A stretch of 11,313 nt of DNA from M55B154 sp964345775 (lineage in GTDB: Bacteria; Spirochaetota; UBA4802; UB4802): positions 1 through 11,313 of the forward strand of contig CAYFSO010000096.1 in the NCBI GenBank assembly GCA_964345775.1, in the 5' to 3' direction. The position numbers and the translations under genes are program-made. Every line of letters starts with the position of its first letter. The stretch's first letter is position 1. The notes under the pieces were generated by a model that saw only the letters and a list, made by a program, of their open reading frames with translations, made no database searches and had not been told where the DNA came from. Of this stretch, positions 5,048-11,313 are shown piece after piece.

Positions 5048-6880
5048 ATGATGAGCAAATTTGGAGCACATAGGGTAATTCTTGCCGTTGTGGTGTTCAT
5101 GACATCAATGGTTTCCTGTTACGGGCCGTGGTTCTCGCAAGTTGATGAGAAACGGTTCGCCGTAAGGGGAGAAATGAACCTTTCTGACTATGAATTTAAA
5201 CCACATGCACTGGTTAAGCTTGACGGGCAGTGGGATTTCTACTGGCAAAAGTTGCTTGAACCTTCTGATCTCAATACATCACCTCGTCCCGACAAAACCG
5301 GCAGACTTAGATTTCCCGGCTTCTGGAATGGGTATACCCTTAATGGAGCAAACCTGGAAGAAGACGGTTATGCTACTTTCCGTTTGATTATATCTTTACC
5401 TGATACAGACAGACGTTATGGCCTGAAGTTTACCGAGATGGAATCAGCATACAGGTTATGGGTAAACGGTGAACCTGCAATACAATGCGGCAGGGTGGGG
5501 AAAAGCAGGGAAGAGATGATACCATCCTGGAAACGATATGAGTATTATTTCCAGCCAGCATCACAACAGGTAGAGCTTGTACTGCAGATGTCCAATTACT
5601 ATCACAGGCGTGGTGGACCCGAAGAAAGTATCGTGTTTGGACCCGAGGAGACAGTGCGTAACTACAAGATGCGAAAGGTTGCCATGGAGCTGTTTCTGCT
5701 TGGAAGTATCCTCATCATGGCCATATACCATGTTATTTTGTACCTTTTTCGTACGCGGGACCTGGCACCGTTGTTTTTTGGTCTTTTGTGCGTGGTTGTG
5801 GGAATGCGTATACCACTTTCCGGTGAAAAGCTGGTATACGAGGTATTCCCTTCCATTCCCTGGGTAGTGGCCACAAAGATCGAATACCTGAACCTGGTGC
5901 TTATAATCCCATTCGTGGCCATGTTCTTTTACCGGTTATACCGTGAATACATGTCTTCAATTTTTATAAAAGTTTTAAATGCTGTCTCCATTGCACTTTT
6001 CCTGTTTATACTGTTTACGAGGGCAAAACTGTATACGTATACGGCGTATCCCATCGAGATTGCCCTCGTGGTGCTGGGAGTATATATTATATATATACTT
6101 GTAAGGGCCATCCTGGACAAGCAGCAGGAAGCAGTGATCGTGTTGGTGGGAATGCTTTTATTCTTTCTGTTCGGCATTAATGATATACTCTACAATAACC
6201 TTGTTATAAATACAGGGTACCTTGCTCCTGTAGGGCTTTTCCTTATGTTGTTCTCCCAGGCTGTTTTGCTCTCACTGCGTTTTACCAGGGCCATGGAGAC
6301 AACCGAAATACTTTCCCATGATCTCGAGAAACAGGTTGAAGACAGGACCAGGGAGCTTACCCTTGAAAGGGAGAAGCTTGAACGATTAGCCCGGGAGGAC
6401 TCTCTTACCGGCATCTATAACCGCCGTTATATGATGAACACACTTCAGAACGAGGTGAAGCGGTATGGACGGCACGGTATCACCTTTTCAATTCTCATAA
6501 TGGATATTGATCATTTTAAGCGTATCAATGATACACTGGGGCATCCGGTTGGGGACAGGGTGTTGCAACGGATCGGCAGGGTGCTGGCTACAGGTCTTCG
6601 CACCACGGATACGGTTGGCAGGATTGGTGGTGAGGAATTCATGGTTATTCTTCCATATACAAATAAACAATGTGCCGTTACGGTAGCCGAGAAGATACGC
6701 AGTACCGTGGAAGAAATGCCATTTGTGGAAGGATCAGAGGCTTTTAAGGTTACCTGCAGTATCGGGGTTGCACAGGTGGAAGAAAGCAAGAATGAAGAAT
6801 CTGATGCCATGGTGAGCAGGGCAGACCGTGCGCTGTACCGGGCCAAGGAGAGTGGCAGGAACCGTGTTGAGACCGGGTAA
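5048..6880 (+). CDS. Membrane diguanylate cyclase: extracytoplasmic beta domain, 7TM-DISM-like, GGDEF
   Basis: The protein has 610 residues. Residues 9-24 form a signal-like hydrophobic segment. Residues 40-200 are a probable periplasmic beta-sandwich (DGQWDFYW, then LWVNGEP), typical of 7TM-DISM sensors. Seven hydrophobic segments lie at about 212-234, 239-257, 279-297, 305-324, 334-355, 361-382 and 389-410. A coiled coil (about 418-450) leads to the GGDEF domain, which opens DSLTGIYNRR at 451-460. The domain keeps MDIDHFK with D486, NDTLGHPVGD, and the active-site GGEEF at 527-531. It makes c-di-GMP from two GTP. The inhibitory site RTTD (518-521) lies exactly five residues before GGEEF, so product feedback is expected. 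The ligand is unknown. A GGGGGA (5028-5033) lies 14 bases before the chosen ATG; an ATG at 5051 is also possible. The gene converges on cyaA with 32 bases between stops and no clear terminator. Confidence 0.96.
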   Translation: MMSKFGAHRVILAVVVFMTSMVSCYGPWFSQVDEKRFAVRGEMNLSDYEFKPHALVKLDGQWDFYWQKLLEPSDLNTSPRPDKTGRLRFPGFWNGYTLNGANLEEDGYATFRLIISLPDTDRRYGLKFTEMESAYRLWVNGEPAIQCGRVGKSREEMIPSWKRYEYYFQPASQQVELVLQMSNYYHRRGGPEESIVFGPEETVRNYKMRKVAMELFLLGSILIMAIYHVILYLFRTRDLAPLFFGLLCVVVGMRIPLSGEKLVYEVFPSIPWVVATKIEYLNLVLIIPFVAMFFYRLYREYMSSIFIKVLNAVSIALFLFILFTRAKLYTYTAYPIEIALVVLGVYIIYILVRAILDKQQEAVIVLVGMLLFFLFGINDILYNNLVINTGYLAPVGLFLMLFSQAVLLSLRFTRAMETTEILSHDLEKQVEDRTRELTLEREKLERLAREDSLTGIYNRRYMMNTLQNEVKRYGRHGITFSILIMDIDHFKRINDTLGHPVGDRVLQRIGRVLATGLRTTDTVGRIGGEEFMVILPYTNKQCAVTVAEKIRSTVEEMPFVEGSEAFKVTCSIGVAQVEESKNEESDAMVSRADRALYRAKESGRNRVETG

Positions 6881-6912
6881 GTTGTGAGATATTGTTTTGC
6901 GGGCGCTTGTAA

Positions 6913-9747
6913 TTAGGTTGCTTTTTGTAATCCTTTTTCGATCATGAGTTCGAACCGGTTCTTTTCAGAAAAGGAGATGGACGTGAACTGGCTGTACATG
7001 GGAATTTCAGTGTACATGAGGTTTATACCCGAAACATAATACATGTATCCTTCAACGCTTTCCATTAGTACCCGTATCTCCCTGGTGACTTCCACTACGT
7101 CTGACCTGGTGAATATATCAGTGTAGCCGCCGTCAGGCAGGGTAAAGCGGTATCCGAAATCACCGTTCTCCAGCAGGTGAAGGGAGAGGGTGAATGGGAC
7201 CAGGTTCTTCCTGGTCAGGAATACCGAACGTTCCATTTCCGGATTGATTTCTTCCATGTTGACATTGTGATGATCGTCCCTCTTTAATTCATACAACCTG
7301 ATCCTGTTACCAGAATGGGCCAAAACTGAAGCCGGGTTGTTTTCTACAACAGTGTTAACCACGTTTTCTGCGAAACAATATAACCTTCCCAGGTAGGCGG
7401 AATGAAGACTGGCGTATTTCCTGTAAAAGATAAGTGAACCACGTTCATCGGATATGAAATAGTAACAGTACTTGGAACCGAGCTGAAAATAGATCTGTAT
7501 AGTATTTTCAACATGGTTTTCCACAATAGTTCTCAGGTAATCCAATTCTGGCACTGATTCATCAACTTGAATAACTGTTTTTATTCCCCTGTTGTACGCA
7601 ATGCTGTAAAGAAGTCGTAATTCGTTCTCACATGATTTATAACCTACAACGGTCCGGTTGCCCGCTTTCTTGTTTGAAAAGACGTAATAATAACCACCAA
7701 GCATTGTGATATATCTCTTTTTCCTGAACGGGGTTTCTTCAACAAAGAAGGTATATACATCCCGGATAAGTGATCTCAGCCTCCTGAATTCCCTGCTGGA
7801 GGAAAATGGTTCAGAAGAAATAACACGGTGAAACTGGTCATAAGGATTACCAGTCTCAAGTCCGCCATTCACCATATCAGTAATTATTATTGCAAGGTCA
7901 GTTTCATTCTTGTATTGCAGAAAACGGGTTTCCCCCCAGCTGTTATGAAAAAGGAAAAATATATTATCAATGCCGGGAGTTTTCCTCGTATAGAAATTGA
8001 TAATTATGTTGCTCATCACAGGAAAGGGTTCCTTCAGGAAGTACCGGTTATGAAGGTTAATAGCCTTGATGGAAAACTGGTTTTTCAACTGGGTCAGCAA
8101 CTCCTGTATGAAGCTGTGATTGACCGGGAAATAGCCTGATTCGATGTTAAGTCTTGTATAGTCCTTCTGATACAGGCCGTGCATGCTGACCCATACGATC
8201 ATACTGAAAAGATCGGGTGTCTTGTACATGATTGATTTGTATGAACCCGAGTCTGTTATATTGGTCTTGCCCAGTATCCAGAATTCTTTACCCTGCCTGT
8301 CTTTTACAAATTCAATAGATAATAGTTTTTCAGGCTGGAAAGCTTTAACACTGAGGGTATTATCCACCTTGTTATTTTCGGGTGAGAAGTGAGAATATAT
8401 CTTTCGCGAGATCCCTTTCAGGGTATCAGCGTGCAGGTTGTTAATGGTTTCACTGCTTTCAAGGTTGCCAAGTATATTCTTATATCCATGAAGTATATAC
8501 TTCTTGATGCTGACCATTAATTTGCTGGTTTCTTCCACGTCCCAGTTTTCGAAGTTATCAATTCGTTTGACAGTACTTTCACTCCATCCCCAGTCCCTGA
8601 CCAGTTGGTTCATAATCCTTGTCCTTTCGGGAAGCCTGTCAGTTCTTGATATGTTAAAGAATCGTGATACCATGGGATCGATTTTAAGATAAAAACATGT
8701 TTTCATGATGCTGGCAGCAGTCTTATCACCGCGTATGGTTTTATAATAATCGAAAACGTGGTTGAACATGACTATATACGCGTCAGTATTTTCAGGTTTA
8801 ATGTTGCCTGATTGCACGTCCTTTTTGATCATGTTACTGATATAGGGATTCCTGTCTATGTCGTTAATATACCGTTCAAGTAATCCCAGCTTTATAAGGG
8901 ACTTGAAGGGATTACCCAGGGACTTAAGTATCTGGAAAAGGGCCGCGATAAGAAAATCGTTTTTATGTGCCGAATAAAGGTTGCCAAGATCTACATAATC
9001 TCTGTCGAGTCCTTTTTCTTTGGCGGTTTCAAGCCACCTGTTGTATACATCATCAGGGCAATTAGGTGGTACTACCCACCAGAAAGGGATCTTTCCGTGT
9101 ATCACTATGGAGCTTCTGAAAAACTCTTCTTTAAGGAGATAACCCAGTGATATCCCGGCCAGGCCTTCCTCGTCTTCGTCGTCGAAAATATTATTACGTA
9201 CATTGGTGATATCGTTAAGGAAAAAGTGTATCTCCTTGTTGTGATGTTCAGCATAGAATTTTTCTATCAACTTGCATTTTGCCCTGAACTGGCGAATTGC
9301 CATTGGTGAATAGTTGCCTGTATCTGCGCATACCCAGAAGTCGAAATCAGACCGGCTGTTGAACGCTATAGTACCGCCGCTTCCCATAAGGGCAAACATC
9401 TGGATAAAAGGTTCGGTTTTATCTTTGGGAAGCATAACAGAGGGATGCCTTGCCCGTATATGGTTCATTGTAGAAGAGGGTGGAGAATAATTATGAATAC
9501 CTGTTGGCATAATATCTGATTTAATATATCCGGGGAATTCAGGGAGATTCACATGAAGGAGAAAAGGAATAAGGTCAAACAGGTGACGGTCTTCTTTCTT
9601 TTCAAATGAATTGTACAGGTGTTGCAACTTATCCGTGTTGAATGACCGGAAATTCTTTTTATTCTGTTGTATTGTATCTATGATTTCAGTATTATTTTTG
9701 TGCATTGTCTTTACTTCGGTCGAATACATTGGATATATAGCTTCCAT
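6913..9747 (-). CDS. cyaA: Class I adenylate cyclase
   Basis: The protein has up to 944 residues; E. coli CyaA has 848. It makes cAMP from ATP. The nucleotidyltransferase core is clear: MGSGG at 121-125 followed by SRSDFDFWVC (131-140), with metal-binding acids D134 and D136, matching MGS...SDLDIWVC in enterobacterial CyaA. The region from EEFFRSS through IHGKIPFWW and DYVDLGNL to LKSLGNPFKSLIKLGLLE is also typical of the family. The C-terminal half is less conserved and may be regulatory; I see no known domain in it. Start 9747 overlaps the upstream HD-GYP gene by 56 bases. In-frame ATGs at 9729 and 9705 are alternatives. The one at 9705 (MHKNN, 930 residues) lines up best with the E. coli N-terminus as I recall it, and none has a strong ribosome site. 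Class I cyclases are best known from Gammaproteobacteria, so the family is unusual in this setting. It is probably transcribed with the HD-GYP gene. Confidence 0.92.
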   Translation of the reverse strand: MEAIYPMYSTEVKTMHKNNTEIIDTIQQNKKNFRSFNTDKLQHLYNSFEKKEDRHLFDLIPFLLHVNLPEFPGYIKSDIMPTGIHNYSPPSSTMNHIRARHPSVMLPKDKTEPFIQMFALMGSGGTIAFNSRSDFDFWVCADTGNYSPMAIRQFRAKCKLIEKFYAEHHNKEIHFFLNDITNVRNNIFDDEDEEGLAGISLGYLLKEEFFRSSIVIHGKIPFWWVVPPNCPDDVYNRWLETAKEKGLDRDYVDLGNLYSAHKNDFLIAALFQILKSLGNPFKSLIKLGLLERYINDIDRNPYISNMIKKDVQSGNIKPENTDAYIVMFNHVFDYYKTIRGDKTAASIMKTCFYLKIDPMVSRFFNISRTDRLPERTRIMNQLVRDWGWSESTVKRIDNFENWDVEETSKLMVSIKKYILHGYKNILGNLESSETINNLHADTLKGISRKIYSHFSPENNKVDNTLSVKAFQPEKLLSIEFVKDRQGKEFWILGKTNITDSGSYKSIMYKTPDLFSMIVWVSMHGLYQKDYTRLNIESGYFPVNHSFIQELLTQLKNQFSIKAINLHNRYFLKEPFPVMSNIIINFYTRKTPGIDNIFFLFHNSWGETRFLQYKNETDLAIIITDMVNGGLETGNPYDQFHRVISSEPFSSSREFRRLRSLIRDVYTFFVEETPFRKKRYITMLGGYYYVFSNKKAGNRTVVGYKSCENELRLLYSIAYNRGIKTVIQVDESVPELDYLRTIVENHVENTIQIYFQLGSKYCYYFISDERGSLIFYRKYASLHSAYLGRLYCFAENVVNTVVENNPASVLAHSGNRIRLYELKRDDHHNVNMEEINPEMERSVFLTRKNLVPFTLSLHLLENGDFGYRFTLPDGGYTDIFTRSDVVEVTREIRVLMESVEGYMYYVSGINLMYTEIPMYSQFTSISFSEKNRFELMIEKGLQKAT

Positions 9748-10915
9748 AATTCTTCAACATATCAACGGAAATATGCCGCTTGATGTTCTGTAGCTGGCTG
9801 TTTTTTACGATTCGCACTTTTGGATTTAAAGGGTAAAGCCTGCTCAACTCCTCTACAAGTGCCACTTCACCCGTGTTCAATCGTACTACGTCACCACGTG
9901 AAAGAAAAAAATTACCATTGTTGACTGTAAAGCCCAGGGCCCTGGTAAAGTCCCTGAAATCTTCGGGGAGGAACCTGAATACTTTTTTGTATGGTGCATA
10001 TACCAGGTTGAGAATAGACCGAAGAGCTTCATTGCTGTTCATTGGTTTTGAGTTGGGCATGGTGAAAACAAGTGATACGTACGTATCAACAATTGACATG
10101 AGACGTACTTCCTTGGGTACCTGGTCCCTGTAATGATCTAACTCGAACCCGAATGGAAACCCTTTCCCGTCGGCTTTTTCATGGTGAAGCAGCAGTATCT
10201 GTTTTTCCAGGTTCTGCATGTATGGGTGCTTCTCCACCAGCTTGTAGCCCACGTGAGGATGAAGATTTATCTTGTTGATCTCTTCTTTGGTTTTATCCAG
10301 TTTTGACAGGATATCTTTTGAGACCGATGTCATGCCTATATCGTGAAAAAGTCCGCCTACACCCATTGCCGTTCGAACGTCCTGTTTGAGTTCAAGCTTC
10401 GTTCCAAGTATGGCTCCCAGAACAGATACGTTGGTTGAATGAATATAATAAAAATCATCCAGGGTTTTCAATTTTGTCATGGCGGAAAATACGCCGTCCT
10501 CGTTCTCGTCGATCTCGCCAAGTAACGAGTCGATCATGGTTCGAGTGGTATCTACGTGCTCCCTGGAAATTGCCCTTGCGGGAGATATGTTCAGGTTGGT
10601 ACGGATCTCGTCAAACAATGAACGGGTGTGATCAACAACCTCTTCCTTTTTATCCTCGCTGATTACAGATTTTGCAGTGTTTACTTCGCCGTCATTGTCT
10701 TTATTCTGGGCACTTGCGGGGTCATAATAAAGTGCTTCAATGTCATTTGAAAGTAAATGATTTATCAGTGCCTGGGTAAGAGGGGTATGTGCGTCAAGTA
10801 TCCTGTTGCCATATTCATCGTATACGTCATAGGAATACCTGTTTCCCGCTCGAAGTGTTCGCGTGGGGATTTTTACCTGTGTAATAGATCTATTTGTTTC
10901 GTTTGTATCTGCCAT
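9692..10915 (-). CDS. HD-GYP domain protein with DUF3391-like N-terminus and altered key residues
   Basis: The protein has 407 residues and no membrane segment, so it is cytoplasmic. Residues 13-68 (KIPTRTLRAGNRYSYDVYDE to LSNDIEALYY) resemble the DUF3391-type domain often placed before HD-GYP. A charged, flexible stretch (69-110) follows. The HD-GYP domain (about 150-345) keeps H159, H191-D192, HPHVG at 219-223, HHE at 244-246 with D249, and D277. This family hydrolyses c-di-GMP to pGpG or GMP at a two- or three-iron site. Three changes stand out: HDIGK is HDIGM (M195), GYP is GFP (F253), and the second Asp of the usual VADxFDAL segment is missing (VDTYVSLV). Metal ligands are kept but the catalytic lysine is not, so activity may be reduced or replaced by sensing. 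The ribosome site is weak. The 3' end overlaps the cyaA start. Confidence 0.92.
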   Translation of the reverse strand: MADTNETNRSITQVKIPTRTLRAGNRYSYDVYDEYGNRILDAHTPLTQALINHLLSNDIEALYYDPASAQNKDNDGEVNTAKSVISEDKKEEVVDHTRSLFDEIRTNLNISPARAISREHVDTTRTMIDSLLGEIDENEDGVFSAMTKLKTLDDFYYIHSTNVSVLGAILGTKLELKQDVRTAMGVGGLFHDIGMTSVSKDILSKLDKTKEEINKINLHPHVGYKLVEKHPYMQNLEKQILLLHHEKADGKGFPFGFELDHYRDQVPKEVRLMSIVDTYVSLVFTMPNSKPMNSNEALRSILNLVYAPYKKVFRFLPEDFRDFTRALGFTVNNGNFFLSRGDVVRLNTGEVALVEELSRLYPLNPKVRIVKNSQLQNIKRHISVDMLKNYGSYISNVFDRSKDNAQK

Positions 10916-10941
10916 GGCATTTGCTCACAGGTTAATGGTAT

Positions 10942-10971
10942 ATCGTATTAATAGTGATATACAAGTGTTAA
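10942..10971 (-). promoter_or_regulatory. Weak candidate promoter of the HD-GYP/cyaA pair
   Basis: On the minus strand TTAACA (10971-10966, five of six) is followed after 18 bases by TACGAT (10947-10942, four of six). It would start transcription about 20 bases before the ATG. The region is so AT-rich that a match of this quality can arise by chance. Confidence 0.25.
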
Positions 10972-11227
10972 AGAAAATTTTTACGAAAGGTCGAATAATA
11001 TTCATTTCACGAATAACTTTTATTTATGTAAATATAAAAAATAATGTAATTATTGCAACAATAAATTGGTTTTAATTTAAACAATTTATCTGTTATTACA
11101 TTAAGACATTATTTCTATAAGCAATTATAATAATATATTGTATTTTAACCAAAAAAATATATTAAAAATAGAAATAGCAGGCACAATAAAGGATAGAAGG
11201 GGTAACAACTGGACGTAAATTTATTAT
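10972..11227 (+). other. AT-rich intergenic DNA without a recognisable gene
   Basis: Most of this stretch is A and T, with many short runs of both, far more AT-rich than the coding DNA. I see no open frame with coding character, RNA gene, tandem repeat or convincing terminator. Only its left edge plausibly serves as the HD-GYP promoter region. Confidence 0.6.
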
Positions 11228-11313
11228 GGCTCTGACCCCTTTTGTCCATTTCCCCTGGTTTTTCGCACTTTTTTGCTCTGACCCCAAATTTTTTCCCACT
11301 TTTTTTTCAATCC
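11228..11313 (-). repeat. Terminal doublet of the GGGGTCAGAGC repeat (REP-like)
   Basis: Read on the minus strand, AAAAGGGGTCAGAGCC (11243-11228) and GGGGTCAGAGC (11285-11275) are direct copies 42 bases apart. Each is preceded by a similar purine-rich segment: AAAAAAGTGGGAAAAAA before the outer copy and AAAAAAGTGCGAAAAA before the inner one. So about 45 bases are tandemly repeated, imperfectly. The core is the one found three times in the NifX-like gene. From memory, motifs of this kind recur near REP-associated Y1 transposases in many environmental genomes. No transposase is visible here, but the doublet runs to the window edge. Confidence 0.65.

Noticed and set aside
5043..5051. Minimal frame ATG TCA TGA overlapping the diguanylate cyclase start
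   Set aside because: It lies nearer the ribosome site than the true ATG, but two codons give no evidence of function; coincidence is likely.
6881..6912. Bidirectional terminator between the diguanylate cyclase and cyaA
   Set aside because: No inverted repeat with a T-run is present on either strand in these 32 bases.

Overview
The window looks like chromosomal DNA of an anaerobic, Gram-negative-type bacterium. It has a Fur regulator with Fur boxes, many low-potential [4Fe-4S] ferredoxin domains, a radical SAM enzyme, a 7TM diguanylate cyclase and a class I adenylate cyclase. I cannot fix the phylum; a spirochaete or a Desulfobacterota-like lineage would both fit. Coding DNA has moderate GC and the right-hand intergenic DNA is very AT-rich.

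Left block (1-4980) is an iron/metal-cofactor locus. A zinc-ribbon TrmO/TsaA-like protein is transcribed leftwards, with a Shine-Dalgarno sequence after its stop for another gene beyond the edge. It is divergent from fur, and one Fur box lies in the gap within both predicted promoters. A second Fur box precedes three rightward genes: a NifX/orange-protein-type cofactor-binding protein with its own 2[4Fe-4S] ferredoxin, a 617-residue protein joining two MinD/Mrp-type ATPases that each carry an inserted 2[4Fe-4S] ferredoxin, and a COG0731 radical SAM protein that overlaps the ATPase stop (ATGA). This set resembles the NifX/ATPase modules of the orange-protein (ORP) type found in anaerobes. Here it appears to be controlled by Fur and has its two ATPases fused. 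A short broken ferredoxin-like remnant follows.

Right block (5048-10915) holds three second-messenger genes. A membrane diguanylate cyclase (c-di-GMP synthesis) runs rightwards. It converges on a leftward pair: an HD-GYP protein (c-di-GMP hydrolysis family, with altered key residues) whose end overlaps the start of a class I adenylate cyclase (cAMP synthesis).

The last ~400 bases contain no gene. They are mostly AT-rich and end in two copies of a GGGGTCAGAGC-type repeat. The same repeat occurs three times inside the linker region of the NifX-like gene, about 9.5 kb away, and is read there in two different frames. This shows a DNA-level repeat that has entered coding sequence, and is the most unusual sequence structure in the window.
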